Below are positions 24,892 through 34,794 of a stretch of DNA of 64,000 bases, one piece after another. Under the pieces are notes generated by a model, which was not told where the DNA came from, made no database searches, and saw only the letters and a program-made list of their open reading frames with translations. Made by a program: the position numbers and the translations under genes. Position 1 is the stretch's first letter, and each line of letters starts with the position of its first letter. The stretch spans positions 56,052 to 120,051 of the forward strand of contig JBBSUG010000015.1 in the NCBI GenBank assembly GCA_038235165.1. The letters are read 5' to 3'. Source of the DNA: GCA-002050365 sp038235165 (lineage in GTDB: Bacteria > Acidobacteriota > Blastocatellia > Pyrinomonadales > Pyrinomonadaceae).

Positions 24892-25887
24892 CTAACGCAC
24901 GATGCTCATATCAATCGGAATATAATTGCTGTCAACGTGCTGATTGTTGAGGTCAACGTATGTTTCGCTCGGCTGCATATAAACCGAATCCACAGAATGG
25001 TCGGCACTCCATTCAGGTCCCGGCGAACCTGAATCGCGGCGCAGCCGGACAGTCTGCGAATCGCGCCCGCCGTCGTGAAAGAGACCGCCCTGACCGAGTA
25101 TCTGCGCCACTTTATCATAGTAGTTGAAAACGTGACGATAGACCGGACCGTCGGGATAAAAGCTCGCCGCGCCGCCAAAGGTTTGTATTGTCACATAAGA
25201 ATTCAGAGCGCGTTCGACAATCGGCATAATGCGTTCGCGCATCAATTGGTCGCGGCGGCGTTCATCTCTGTCGCGAGTTAAAAAATCTATGATGCCGTGG
25301 TTGATCTCAGCGCGTTCCATGACCTGGCGCACTTCGTTATCCTGCCGACCATAGTAATCTTTCAGCCGTTTAATGGCATTGCGAGTGCCGCGACTGGCGA
25401 TGATCGCGCCTTGACTGTGGGCGATGACGTTCAAGTAAATGCCGGTCGTGCAGGCATCAAAAATCGCTTTCTCCAGAGTATTGGTCGTCGGATTGTTGCT
25501 AAAGCCGAGCTTATCGCCCAAACTCTGCCACAAATCGCCGGGCATATTCGTACGATCCGCGCCGTTGCCGCTCTGATTGTAAATTCCAACCACTTTTGCG
25601 CCGGTGACGACACTGATAAGTTTGAGCGTATAAGCGTGACCGCCCCGCAAAGTGTTAATGCCGTTGATGTAAACCAGACGCTTGCCGGGATTGTCAGTTA
25701 CCGGCGGGCATCCCCCGGCGATGGTTGATTCAATTGGCGGCACCTGCCAGAATGTGTGATTTGCCGGATCGAATCCTCGCACTGCGCCCGGCTGAACACA
25801 GTTGCCCGCGCCGTCCTCGCCGGTCAGATAACCGTCGGGGAAGAACGCCACTGTCGGCATTTTCAAAATAATCGGGTCGTTTGCCAT
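24892..25887 (-). CDS. Putative serine hydrolase (alpha/beta-hydrolase-like), paralogue B
   Basis: 331 residues without a signal peptide. A hydrolase strand (RLVYINGINT) is followed 85 residues later by the nucleophile elbow VIAHSQGAIIASRGT. The C-terminal part has DHSVDSVYMQPSE, which supplies a candidate catalytic His. The N-terminal 50 residues (AFFPDGYLTGEDGAG, TFWQVPPIES) form a distinct module shared with its neighbour. A good Shine-Dalgarno sequence (AAAGGAG) precedes the ATG. It is a tandem paralogue of the next gene. The substrate is unknown; a lipase- or esterase-like activity is inference. Confidence 0.75.
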   Translation of the reverse strand: MANDPIILKMPTVAFFPDGYLTGEDGAGNCVQPGAVRGFDPANHTFWQVPPIESTIAGGCPPVTDNPGKRLVYINGINTLRGGHAYTLKLISVVTGAKVVGIYNQSGNGADRTNMPGDLWQSLGDKLGFSNNPTTNTLEKAIFDACTTGIYLNVIAHSQGAIIASRGTRNAIKRLKDYYGRQDNEVRQVMERAEINHGIIDFLTRDRDERRRDQLMRERIMPIVERALNSYVTIQTFGGAASFYPDGPVYRHVFNYYDKVAQILGQGGLFHDGGRDSQTVRLRRDSGSPGPEWSADHSVDSVYMQPSETYVDLNNQHVDSNYIPIDMSIVR

Positions 25888-25962
25888 AAAAAATCTCCTT
25901 TGATTTTCGGTAAATTATTTGTTTATAATAGATTCCGCCTATTTTTTTGATAATTAATTCTA

Positions 25963-26991
25963 TCAACGAACCATCCCCATATCAATCGGAACATAATTGG
26001 TGTCCACGCGGTTGCCATTGCGGTCGGTATAGTATTGACTGGGCTGCAAATAAACCCCGTCCATTGAATGATCGTCAAAATCACGGATACGTTTATTGGA
26101 ATTACGCTCGATTTGCACCTGTTGTGAATCGCGCCCGCCGCCGTGAACGAAGGAACCTTGACCGACGGCATTTGAAACCGGGTCCCAACCATTGTTGACG
26201 TGACGGTAGAGAGGACCGTTCGGATAAAAATTTGCCGCGCCCCCGAAAGTCTGCACCGAAACATAATCTCTCAGACGTTGTTCGACACCGGGAAGGATAA
26301 GTCTTCGCAAAGCTCTGTCGAGCTTCATTCGGTCAATGTCATCGGCGTGAACCGCGCCGCGTAGTAAGTTCTGAAAAAAATTGTGTCGTCTTTCAACGTT
26401 GGCAATTAACGGGCGAACTTCGCTGTTAATTCTGCCATAATGATCCAGAAGCATTCCGATTCCCTGGCGCGTTCCGCGACTCGTAATAAGCGCGCCCTGA
26501 CTGTGGGCGACGATATTCAGATGAACTCCGTTGACACAGGCATCATAAACCGATTTGGCGAGAGTTTTCGATGCCGGATTATTGTTTGTTCCCAGTTTGT
26601 CGCCAATACACTGCACTACGTCCATAACGCCGTTTCTGATCATACCCAGAGTTGACTCGGCAGCCGTCCCGCTTCCGCTTTGATTGTAAATACCGATAGC
26701 GACCGCGCCGGAAATTACGCTGACTAACTTAACGGTGTTGGCGTGTGCCTGCATCGGAGTCATAATGCCGTTGACGTAAACTAATCTTTTATTTAATGAA
26801 TAAACCGTCGGATGTCTTTCGCCAACCGCCGGAGTTATGGACGGGACTTGCCAAAATTTGTAGGAATTCGGAAAACCTTTTATCCAACCGGGCGGAGTTC
26901 GACCATTTTGAACGCTTTCCGCGCCGGTGTATTGTCCGTCAGAAAACGGCGATATTTGCGGATCGTTAAGTGTTATTGCGTTACCGGACAT
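25963..26991 (-). CDS. Putative serine hydrolase (alpha/beta-hydrolase-like), paralogue A
   Basis: 342 residues, the same architecture as the 24892-25887 gene: N-terminal module (FSDGQYTGAESVQNG, KFWQVPSITP), strand RLVYVNGIMT, nucleophile elbow NIVAHSQGALITSRGT, then AANFYPNGPLYRHVNN, DHSMDGVYLQPSQ and an almost identical end (VDTNYVPIDMGMVR). The two genes are 75 bases apart, so this is a tandem duplication that has since diverged. A strong AGAGGAG lies before the ATG. There is no export signal. Conservation is greatest around the Ser, the His and the C-terminal tail. Confidence 0.75.
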   Translation of the reverse strand: MSGNAITLNDPQISPFSDGQYTGAESVQNGRTPPGWIKGFPNSYKFWQVPSITPAVGERHPTVYSLNKRLVYVNGIMTPMQAHANTVKLVSVISGAVAIGIYNQSGSGTAAESTLGMIRNGVMDVVQCIGDKLGTNNNPASKTLAKSVYDACVNGVHLNIVAHSQGALITSRGTRQGIGMLLDHYGRINSEVRPLIANVERRHNFFQNLLRGAVHADDIDRMKLDRALRRLILPGVEQRLRDYVSVQTFGGAANFYPNGPLYRHVNNGWDPVSNAVGQGSFVHGGGRDSQQVQIERNSNKRIRDFDDHSMDGVYLQPSQYYTDRNGNRVDTNYVPIDMGMVR

Positions 26992-26999
26992 AAATTTTA

Positions 27000-27366
27000 A
27001 TCTCCTCTAATAAGTTTGAAAGTAAGTTGGGAACGAACTAAAAAAAATAAACGCGAATCGAGGCTTAAATCAGATTTTTGTCTCTAACCCAAACATATTT
27101 CAGGTTGGAAAAAAAGGAACAATGAACTTGATTTTCGATCCTCCGACTCGCATTAAATAGTTACAAATATTTAACCGGCGATTTAAAATTATAAAACCAC
27201 ACCGTTATTTCGGTGGCGTGTTGCAATTCTGCCCGCTCTTTGTTTTTTAATCATTGGAAGATAATTTGTCGGCGCGTCGGTTTTTACTTGGACGGATGTT
27301 ATTATAAATTTTTGCAGATTAATATTTCGTTCGAGAAAAATTTGATGGATGATAACAAAAACCAAT
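27000..27366. promoter_or_regulatory. Divergent intergenic region, no gene seen
   Basis: About 360 AT-rich bases between the hydrolase pair (leftward) and the TIGR01777 gene (rightward). It must hold promoters for both. I see no clear hexamers, hairpin or small coding frame. Confidence 0.3.
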
Positions 27367-28266
27367 ATGAGAATTTTAGTTACAGGCGCGAGCGGTTTGG
27401 TCGGAACACATTTGATTCCGACGTTAGAAGCCAAAGGTCACGAAGTTTATAAACTTTCGCGCAGTGCGGCGAAAAACGCGGGTGAAATTCAATGGGACGT
27501 TTACAAAGGTTTTACGGAATCGGAACAGGCGAAACTCGAAAATTTTGATGCGGTCGTGCATCTCGCGGGCGATAACGTCGGCGACGGCAGTTGGACGGAC
27601 GAAAAGAAAAAAAGTATTAAAGAAAGCCGCATCGTCGGAACGCGCACTTTGGTTGATGCTTTGCAGAAAACACAAACGCCCCCGCAAATTTTCGTGTCGG
27701 CATCGGCAATTGGTTTTTACGGCAATCGCGGGGACGAGGTTTTGACTGAAGAGAGCGATCCGGGCGAAGGATTTTTTCCGGAAGTTTGTATCGGGTGGGA
27801 AGTCGAAGCTGAAAAAGCTAAGGATTTCGGCGCACGAGTCGTCACGCCGCGCATCGGAATTGTGATGGCAAAGGACGGCGGCGCGTTAAAAGAAATGCTC
27901 ACACCGTTCAAACTCGGTGTCGGCGGAACAATCGGCAGCGGTGAACAGTGGATGAGCTGGATTGCGCTCGTTGATCTGGTGCGGATTTTTCACTTTGCGC
28001 TCGAAAATGATGATCTGCGCGGCGCAGTCAACGCCTCCGCGCCGAACCCGGCGAAAAATAAGGAATTTACCGATACGCTCGGCGAAGTTCTGCATCGCCC
28101 GACGATAATTCCGATTCCCAAATTCGGAATTAAATTATTATTCGGCGAAAAAGGCGAAACGCTGTTACTTGAGGGCGCAAAAGTTTTGCCGGAACGCTTG
28201 ACGGCGGCGGGTTTTGAATTCGAGTTTCCAATTTTGGAGACTGCGTTAAAACAAGCCCTGAATTGA
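27367..28266 (+). CDS. TIGR01777-family epimerase (SDR, YfcH-like)
   Basis: 299 residues from the ATG at 27367; an ATG six codons earlier is less like the family. N-terminal Rossmann motif MRILVTGASGLVGTHLIP, then AVVHLAGDNV, FVSASAIGFYG, EVEAEKAKDFGARVVTPRIG and the C-terminal PERLTAAGFEFEFP, all diagnostic of this family. The biochemical role is not established; members are linked to cell division or nucleotide-sugar-like chemistry. Confidence 0.9.
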   Translation: MRILVTGASGLVGTHLIPTLEAKGHEVYKLSRSAAKNAGEIQWDVYKGFTESEQAKLENFDAVVHLAGDNVGDGSWTDEKKKSIKESRIVGTRTLVDALQKTQTPPQIFVSASAIGFYGNRGDEVLTEESDPGEGFFPEVCIGWEVEAEKAKDFGARVVTPRIGIVMAKDGGALKEMLTPFKLGVGGTIGSGEQWMSWIALVDLVRIFHFALENDDLRGAVNASAPNPAKNKEFTDTLGEVLHRPTIIPIPKFGIKLLFGEKGETLLLEGAKVLPERLTAAGFEFEFPILETALKQALN

Positions 28267-28506
28267 TAATCTAAAATCAAAATCTCGTCAAACTCAATTT
28301 ATTGCTTTTGTTTTAATCGGTTAGATGAACATTTTGTTAATACCTGTCGAAATACTATTGACGGTCGTATCAATCTGTGTTAAATTTTACGTAAATAAAC
28401 AACAAATTAAATCTAAATGCTTTTAATTTGAACCAACCCTGCGTAATTTCCCCCAAAAATTAAGTCTAAGTTGCAGATAAGATTGTGTCTTCGTGTGTCA
28501 TTTCTA

Positions 28507-29028
28507 ATGAGCAAACATTTTCCCAAAACGAATAAACTGCTGATTTTAGCAGCTCTTTTATTGACGCTGATCGGCTGTGCGAACAAGTCTCTCGCCGGAT
28601 TACCCAAAGATATTTTGGGCATCGGCGTTGGAATGGGTAAAACCGACGCGCAAAAACGGTTGGAGGAAATCGCTGTTTTTGAACGCAGCGAAGACAAAGG
28701 GCAACAGGTTTGGCGGTTGAAAGATACTTCGCAGTTTATTATCTTATCGGTCGGTTACGATGCGGAAAATAAAGTTCGCTACGTCGCCGGAATCACCAAT
28801 GAGAACGGCACCCGTAAGTTGAGCTACGCCGATGTCGGAGACTTAAATTCTTCAAAACAAAATGTTTCCCCGGGAAACTACGAATACATTTGGGATGTCC
28901 CGGAAACCCCCGCTCATCCGGCATATCAAGTTGTTGCACACGGCAATAAACCGGAATATTCGATGCTTTTGACGCTAAAAAAAACCGGCGGTCAAGACCC
29001 GGACGAAGAAGAACGGGAACGAAGATAA
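28507..29028 (+). CDS. Lipoprotein of unknown function
   Basis: 173 residues from the ATG at 28507. A basic N-terminus and a hydrophobic segment end in LTLIGC, a lipobox. The mature part has AGLPKDILGIGVGMGKTDAQ and a beta-rich body, with VWDVP-type Trp/Pro motifs near the end and a Glu/Arg-rich tail. The open frame extends upstream to 28471, but that extension breaks the signal peptide. I do not recognise the family. Confidence 0.7.
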   Translation: MSKHFPKTNKLLILAALLLTLIGCANKSLAGLPKDILGIGVGMGKTDAQKRLEEIAVFERSEDKGQQVWRLKDTSQFIILSVGYDAENKVRYVAGITNENGTRKLSYADVGDLNSSKQNVSPGNYEYIWDVPETPAHPAYQVVAHGNKPEYSMLLTLKKTGGQDPDEEERERR

Positions 29029-29183
29029 TCACAAAGAAATCGGAATTTACTATATTCAGTATATGTAAATTTCGATTTTTTTGTATGACCAAAGTAATGA
29101 CCGGCTGAAAATTAAATTTTGTTGAAGAAAATAATTTGCCGGCTTAAATACACATAAAAGTTGATAACCAAGGGAGCAAGACA

Positions 29184-31379
29184 ATGAAAAGATCAAATCA
29201 AGTGCGCGGAAATTTGAGTAGCGGCAAAAAGTTACTCGTTTCGTTCCTCGCTGTGTTCGCCGTTTTGATAAGCGGTTTATTATTTTTTACGCCGAATTCG
29301 CTGGCATCACTTCCGACGGGTGGAGTATTAAATCCTGCCGGACCTAATGTCACCTGGGTTGGAACGGCAAACGGAATACCGCCGGCAGCCAACGGCGAAT
29401 CGGATTGTTACGCTTCGACCGCCGGTGTACCAAACGAAGGTCGTTCCTGCGACACTTACGTTTTAACGCTCGGCGGATTGAGTCCGGCGGATTGGACGGG
29501 GAAACGCGCCAGAATAAATATCAGTTGGTTAAGTCCTTCGTCAGATTATGATTTGCATATTCATACGGGTTCAGTGAGCGGTCCGGCAGTCGGAGACTCA
29601 GCGGGCGGACCGACGACGTTCGAGCAAGTCGAACTAGATCCGGTCGCGCTCAACACGCTCGGACCATTTTATGTTCACGTTGTTTATTTTGCGGCTCCGG
29701 GCGGTGACCAATATAACGGAACGGCAAGTGCCGTCGCCGGACCGCCACCATCATCGCCGCCGCCGCCCAGCACTTGCGTCATTCCGACTTATCAATCAAC
29801 CAAACCGGCTTCGACCGTTCTCGGATATAATCGAGCGGGCGAACCTTCACTCGGTGTCAACTGGAACACCGGAAACGTTTTATTTCAAGCTAACCTCTAT
29901 ACCCTGCGGGCAACCTTCAACGATTTGACATCGCCTGCCGGTGTAAATTGGGTCAGCCGTCAGGGACCCAATCAACAGGAATCACTCGACCCGATCGGTT
30001 ACACCGACTCGTCAACCGGACGCACTTTCGCCAATCAACTGCTCGCGGCGGGCGGTTCGAGTTTGACAGCATTCACCGATAATGACGGTGAAACTTTTAG
30101 CAATACCGTCACTGCGCCAATTTCAAGTGGTCCTGACCACCAAACATTGGGCGCAGGACCGTTTAAGCCCGGCATCGCCGGCAGAGAACCGACAACATCG
30201 TATCCGAACGCCGTTTATTACGCTTCGCAGGGAATCGCGTTTGCTTCGGCGGCATTGAGTTTGGACGGCGGGACGACATTTTTGCCCGCCACGATTATGT
30301 ATAACCTGAATCAATGCAGCGGTCTGCACGGTCACGTCAAAGTCGCGCCCGACGGCACGGTTTACGTTCCGAACAAAAACTGTCCGGGCGGTGAAAACGG
30401 AGCCGGACAGGGTTTTGCGCTGTCTGAAGACAACGGACTGACCTGGAAAGTTAGAGTTCTGCCCGGAAGCGGCAACGGTGATAATGACCCGGCAGTCAGC
30501 ATTGGCGCGGGCGGCAGAGTCTATTTGTCTTATACGGCAAGCAACAAACATATGCGCGTCGCCGTTTCTGACGATAAAGGTTTGACGTGGAAATACGATC
30601 AGGACATCGGTGTCGGCTTCAATATCACCGCCAGCGTCTTTCCGGCATCTATCGCGGGTGATAATAACCGCGCTTCGGTGTTCTTTCACGGAACCGATTC
30701 GACGGCGGCGGGTGATCCGACCGGCGATGATACCGCAGGAATTTTCGCTGGAACCTGGTATCCGTATATTGCTACGACCTGCAACGGCGGGCAAAGCTGG
30801 TCGGTCGTCAGAGCCGACGATCCGGTTCAGCAGGGCGTTATCTGCACATCAGGCACAACTTGCCCGAGCGGAACGAGGAATCTGTTGGATTTTATGGATC
30901 TTACGGTTGACCGCGCCGGACGGGTTCTCGGCGGTTACGCCGACGGCTGTATCAACGGTCCGTGTACCAGCGCGACAAACGGGACGAAAGACGTCAATGA
31001 CAAAAAGCAAATTGCCACAGTTCTGCGGCAGACGGGCGGTTCACGGTTGTTTTCGGATTTCGATCCGAACGGTCCGGCGGCTCCGACACTGCCGCCGTTG
31101 GTTGATGTTGAAGCGAGTTTGAGAGGTAACAATCTCAAATGGCAAACGCCCGATGACAACGGTTCGACGCTGACGAGTTACAAAATTTATCGCGGTTCCG
31201 GCACGGGAGAACCTGATTTGATCGGCGAAGTCAGTGCTGAAAAACTTACCTTCCGTGACCGCAAACCGGTGTACAGAAAGTCGGTTTATTATCAGGTGAC
31301 CGCCGTTAATGTCTATGGCGAAAGTCCGCGCACGGAAAAATTCTACGCGGAAAAATTGCCAACCGGCAAAGGCGAATAA
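29184..31379 (+). CDS. Large exported protein with sialidase-like propeller and FnIII domain
   Basis: 731 residues. The signal peptide spans about residues 1-42 (LLVSFLAVFAVLISGLLFF, cut after SLA). The first domain (about 45-175) is a beta-sandwich like pre-peptidase C-terminal domains (DYDLHIHTGS, FYVHVVYF). A Pro/Ser linker (PPPSSPPPPST) leads to a BNR/sialidase-like beta-propeller (about 200-620) with motifs such as LSEDNGLTWKVRVLPGS and VSDDKGLTWKYDQDIG. A fibronectin type III domain ends it (YKIYRGSGTGE, VYYQVTAVNVYGES). AGGGAG lies before the ATG. It is probably secreted or surface-bound. Enzymatic activity cannot be claimed. Confidence 0.8.
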   Translation: MKRSNQVRGNLSSGKKLLVSFLAVFAVLISGLLFFTPNSLASLPTGGVLNPAGPNVTWVGTANGIPPAANGESDCYASTAGVPNEGRSCDTYVLTLGGLSPADWTGKRARINISWLSPSSDYDLHIHTGSVSGPAVGDSAGGPTTFEQVELDPVALNTLGPFYVHVVYFAAPGGDQYNGTASAVAGPPPSSPPPPSTCVIPTYQSTKPASTVLGYNRAGEPSLGVNWNTGNVLFQANLYTLRATFNDLTSPAGVNWVSRQGPNQQESLDPIGYTDSSTGRTFANQLLAAGGSSLTAFTDNDGETFSNTVTAPISSGPDHQTLGAGPFKPGIAGREPTTSYPNAVYYASQGIAFASAALSLDGGTTFLPATIMYNLNQCSGLHGHVKVAPDGTVYVPNKNCPGGENGAGQGFALSEDNGLTWKVRVLPGSGNGDNDPAVSIGAGGRVYLSYTASNKHMRVAVSDDKGLTWKYDQDIGVGFNITASVFPASIAGDNNRASVFFHGTDSTAAGDPTGDDTAGIFAGTWYPYIATTCNGGQSWSVVRADDPVQQGVICTSGTTCPSGTRNLLDFMDLTVDRAGRVLGGYADGCINGPCTSATNGTKDVNDKKQIATVLRQTGGSRLFSDFDPNGPAAPTLPPLVDVEASLRGNNLKWQTPDDNGSTLTSYKIYRGSGTGEPDLIGEVSAEKLTFRDRKPVYRKSVYYQVTAVNVYGESPRTEKFYAEKLPTGKGE

Positions 31380-31422
31380 CTCTGATTAGCATTTGAGCCA
31401 ATTCAAATGTCCAATAGGATAC

Positions 31423-31451
31423 GCCGGACAACGCATTACGCTTTGTCCGGC
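31423..31451 (+). terminator. Hairpin between the two exported-protein genes
   Basis: GCCGGACAA and TTGTCCGGC pair around an 11-base loop, 43 bases after the upstream stop. There is no T tract, so this may be a processing or stabilising hairpin, not an intrinsic terminator. Confidence 0.4.
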
Positions 31452-31508
31452 AGTCTTCAAAAGCCGAGCATCAACAAAGACTGAAAATTGAGGGGAAGAA
31501 ATTGAATT

Positions 31509-34358
31509 ATGACGAGAAAAGCCAACGGAATCGGAGTTCCGAACATACACAAAAAATTGAACAACTATTTACGTTACGGCGCAGTTTGGTGCGCGATTTT
31601 CATTTTAATCGTCGTGACAGCCGCCGCCGTCAATGCGGCGCCTTTTACCGTCACCAATCTTAATGATTCGGGCACGGGCAGTTTGCGACAGGCAATTATT
31701 GACGCGAATGTGGCGGCGGACGCGGACACAATAAATTTCGGCATCGCCGGGACAATCACGCCCGCAACACCGCTTCCGACGATCACCAACCCGGTGACGA
31801 TCAACGGTTACAGTGCGCCAGGGGCAGTGGCTAATACAGGGTCAGCCGGTTTTGTCGGCACTCTCGTCGTTGAAATCAGCGGCGCAGGCGCGGGCGGTTC
31901 GGGTATCGGACTTCGTATTTCAGCGAGCAATTGTAGTGTGACAGGTTTGGTAATCAATCGTTTTGAAGATTCCGGGATTCGGATTGATACCGGAACAAAT
32001 AATACTGTTACCGGCAGCTTTATCGGCACTAATCTCGCCGGAACAGCGTCGCTCGGCAATTTCAATCGCGGCATTTTAATCGTCGGTTCGACGGGGAATT
32101 CAATCGGCGCGGCGAACGCGGCGGGAACAAATGTGATTTCCGGTAATTTCGGAACCGGCATTTCGATCACGGGCGGCGGTTCGGCGACCGTCAGAAGAAA
32201 TTTAATCGGAACAAACAAAACCGGAACCGCCGTCTTAGCCAATTCGCAGGACGGTATTCGGATTGCGGATTCATCGGGCAGCACGATTGGCGGTGCAAAC
32301 GCCGGTTCGCGCAACATTATTTCCGGTAACGGCGGCAGTGGAGTCACCATCGTTCAGAGCAGCAATGCGACAACCGCTTCCGGTAATTTGATTTCCGCCA
32401 ATTACATCGGCGTTGACATCACCGGAAACACGACCGTTATGAGCGGCACTTTTCAAACTTCGCCGGTCGGCAACAACGGCAGCGGAGTTCTCATCAATGC
32501 GAGCGGCAACACAGTCGGCGGAAACCGCACGACCTCGGCAACGGCGAGTACGTGCGCTAACGGCTGCAATGTGATTTCTGGCAACCGTGCCAACGGCATT
32601 TCGCTTGGTTCAAATTTTGCGGCTCAAAACATTATTACGGGAAATAACATCGGAATCGGTGCAGATAACACAACCGGCATCGGCAATCGTGACAACGGTG
32701 TTCAAATATCGAGCCTTGCGGCTGGAAATGTTGTCGGGGGAACAAATACCAATGTCGGTTTCTGTAACAACACCTGTAATCAAATTGCCAACAACGGCGA
32801 CCCGGCTAATTCAGCCAGTGCGCGTGCCGGTATTTACCTTGATCTGACTGCCGGAGCCGGCAATTCTATTCGTGAAGGTTCAATTTATAATAATTCCGGA
32901 ATAGGCATTGATTTAGGTGCCGTCGGATCAACCGCGAACGATGCGGGCGACCCGGACACGGGAGCGAATAATTTGCAGAATTTTCCCGTCGTCGTTTCTG
33001 CTCTGACCAGCGGTGTGATTACCGGAACATTGAATTCGACGGCGAACTCGTCGTTTGCCGTTGATCTTTACCGCAATGATGCCGCCGATACCGCAGTTGC
33101 GAGCGAAGCCCGCGTCTTTGTCGGCACGACGAGCGTCACGACCGACGGTAGCGGCAATGCCTCGTTTACTTACGGGACGACCGCCGCACTGACCACCGGA
33201 CAATTCATCACGGCGACGGCGACTGCGCTTGGCGGGTCGGTACAGGCAGTCGGCGATACTTCGGAAATCTCGGCGGCACGACCGGTGACGGCGACGACGG
33301 GCGGGACGGGCGGTGTCGAGTCGGATGTCTCGCCGCGCCCGAGCGGTGACGGTGTGGTTGATGCCGACGATATTCAGCAGGTTCGCAACTTCAGCGTGGG
33401 AACGGGACTGCCGTATCAATCAAACGAATTTCAGCGGGCTGATGCATCGCCGCGCTCATCATCGGGCGACGGATTTATGGATGCAGATGACGTGCAGCAG
33501 GCGCGGCGGTATGCCGTCGGAACGGATGCGGCGCAGACAGCGAGCGGACCGACGACCCCGAATCCGGCACCGCCTCCGGCAAGTGAATCACTCAGCGGTG
33601 CATCAAATGGTAAACTCGCGGCGGCAAATGGTAAAGTGACGGTTCGCACAAAAGACGGCGCGGTCGCGGCACCGTCGGCGTTCCGCGTTGACGCGCAGAA
33701 CACCAGTGCCGGTTCAACCTTGGTTGTCCCGATTCGCGTTGATACGGTCGGCAACGAGGCGGGCTATACTTTCTCGATTGCTTTTGATTCGACCAAACTG
33801 ACCAACCCGAGTGTCGTCATCGGCAACAGCGGCGGCGATGTTCTTTTCAATGCCAACAATCCCGGTCAGATCGGTTTCTCCGTGACAACTTTCAGCGGCG
33901 GCACCATCGCCGAAGGGAACAATAAAATCCTCGTCACGGTCACGTTTGCGGTGGCGGCAGGCGCACCGGCGGGAACAACCCCGATTACGTTTACGGACAC
34001 CCCGGCACGACGGAAAGCCTCGCCGGTGGATCCGAACTTCCCGATCACACAGCCGACCTACACGGGCGGCACGATCACGATTGGCGGAGCGACGGCGGCG
34101 GGTGCGAGTTTGAGCGGACGAGTGATGAGTGTGAAAGGCAGAGGCGTTGCCAATGCCAAAGTCAGCATCACGAACAGCGCGGGCGAAGTAGTGGCGACGG
34201 CGCGAACGAACGGGTTCGGATATTACCGAATCTTGGAAGTCGAGTCGGGAGCGGCATACATCGTGAGAGTGGAATCGAAGCAATATAAGTTCGATGTGCG
34301 AACTATTAACATCGCGCAGGACTTGGACGGAATAGATTTCACGGCACAGCCGCGCTAA
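31509..34358 (+). CDS. Exported beta-helix protein with dockerin-like, cohesin-like and carboxypeptidase-regulatory-like tail
   Basis: 949 residues. The signal segment lies near residues 25-45. A CSLREA-type opening (VTNLNDSGTGSLRQAIIDAN) leads into right-handed beta-helix repeats (about 45-560) full of GNxIGxxxxG motifs. Two EF-hand-like dockerin repeats follow at about 601-677 (SGDGVVDADDIQQVRNFSVG and SGDGFMDADDVQQARRYAVG), then a cohesin-like beta-sandwich (about 722-860; VPIRVDTVGNEAGYTFSIAF) and a carboxypeptidase-regulatory-like domain (about 866-949; SGRVMSVKGRGVANAKVSI). The last 683 bases are near-identical to the end of the 34795 gene. It is probably a surface or matrix protein that may interact with itself or its neighbour through cohesin-dockerin contacts (inference). 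Confidence 0.8.
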   Translation: MTRKANGIGVPNIHKKLNNYLRYGAVWCAIFILIVVTAAAVNAAPFTVTNLNDSGTGSLRQAIIDANVAADADTINFGIAGTITPATPLPTITNPVTINGYSAPGAVANTGSAGFVGTLVVEISGAGAGGSGIGLRISASNCSVTGLVINRFEDSGIRIDTGTNNTVTGSFIGTNLAGTASLGNFNRGILIVGSTGNSIGAANAAGTNVISGNFGTGISITGGGSATVRRNLIGTNKTGTAVLANSQDGIRIADSSGSTIGGANAGSRNIISGNGGSGVTIVQSSNATTASGNLISANYIGVDITGNTTVMSGTFQTSPVGNNGSGVLINASGNTVGGNRTTSATASTCANGCNVISGNRANGISLGSNFAAQNIITGNNIGIGADNTTGIGNRDNGVQISSLAAGNVVGGTNTNVGFCNNTCNQIANNGDPANSASARAGIYLDLTAGAGNSIREGSIYNNSGIGIDLGAVGSTANDAGDPDTGANNLQNFPVVVSALTSGVITGTLNSTANSSFAVDLYRNDAADTAVASEARVFVGTTSVTTDGSGNASFTYGTTAALTTGQFITATATALGGSVQAVGDTSEISAARPVTATTGGTGGVESDVSPRPSGDGVVDADDIQQVRNFSVGTGLPYQSNEFQRADASPRSSSGDGFMDADDVQQARRYAVGTDAAQTASGPTTPNPAPPPASESLSGASNGKLAAANGKVTVRTKDGAVAAPSAFRVDAQNTSAGSTLVVPIRVDTVGNEAGYTFSIAFDSTKLTNPSVVIGNSGGDVLFNANNPGQIGFSVTTFSGGTIAEGNNKILVTVTFAVAAGAPAGTTPITFTDTPARRKASPVDPNFPITQPTYTGGTITIGGATAAGASLSGRVMSVKGRGVANAKVSITNSAGEVVATARTNGFGYYRILEVESGAAYIVRVESKQYKFDVRTINIAQDLDGIDFTAQPR
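33676..34358 (+). repeat. 683-bp duplicated 3' module, copy 1
   Basis: Encodes the cohesin-like and carboxypeptidase-regulatory-like domains. It aligns without any length change to 38465-39147; the first 65 or so bases are identical. Similarity runs past the stop codon for about 35 bases (CGCGCTAACTA, then a gap-containing match ending in CCCGTCA). A shared, recently duplicated or gene-converted module. Confidence 0.85.
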
Positions 34359-34397
34359 CTAAACCGGATGGGAGCGAAACCCGTCAACGCGCAAGGA

Positions 34398-34433
34398 GGA
34401 GAGAGCCGACAAATTAATTTATCGGCTCTCTCC
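34398..34433 (+). terminator. Strong hairpin after the beta-helix gene
   Basis: GGAGAGAGCCGA pairs perfectly with TCGGCTCTCTCC around a 12-base AT-rich loop, 40 bases after the stop. The T tract that follows is short. Likely transcript end. Confidence 0.65.
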
Positions 34434-34794
34434 TTCAAGATTTCGTGTCTTTATATATTTTCAAAATTTTCAAAAAAATCAATTAATTGAACAAAATTTT
34501 CAAAATACTATCGTATTTCGTAAAACACGCTTGCAATTTTTTTTTCAATCAAATAACTTAAGTTAATTAAATTTATTAGCAAGAATTTTCTTGCCATTCT
34601 TTAGGCATAAACATTTTAATCAATACTCTCTGTGACTACTGTTTATTTATTCAATCGTTATCGGTTTTATAAATCACCCTAAAAATCAGGAATTAGTGAA
34701 AAATGTTTTTATTGTTTCCGATTTTGAACATCGTTTAAAATCGTGTTGATCGAATCAAAAATTTAAAAATAGAATATTTAGGAGTACAAGTCGA
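34434..34794. other. AT-rich intergenic region, no gene seen
   Basis: About 360 bases of low GC content with long A and T runs, unlike the flanking coding DNA. It must contain the promoter of the 34795 gene; GGAGT lies nine bases before its ATG. No hairpin or small frame is supported. Confidence 0.4.

Noticed and set aside
33313..33639. Overlapping frames in the dockerin/cohesin region as separate genes
   Set aside because: They are other-frame shadows of a strongly biased coding sequence, with no start signals or recognisable domains.
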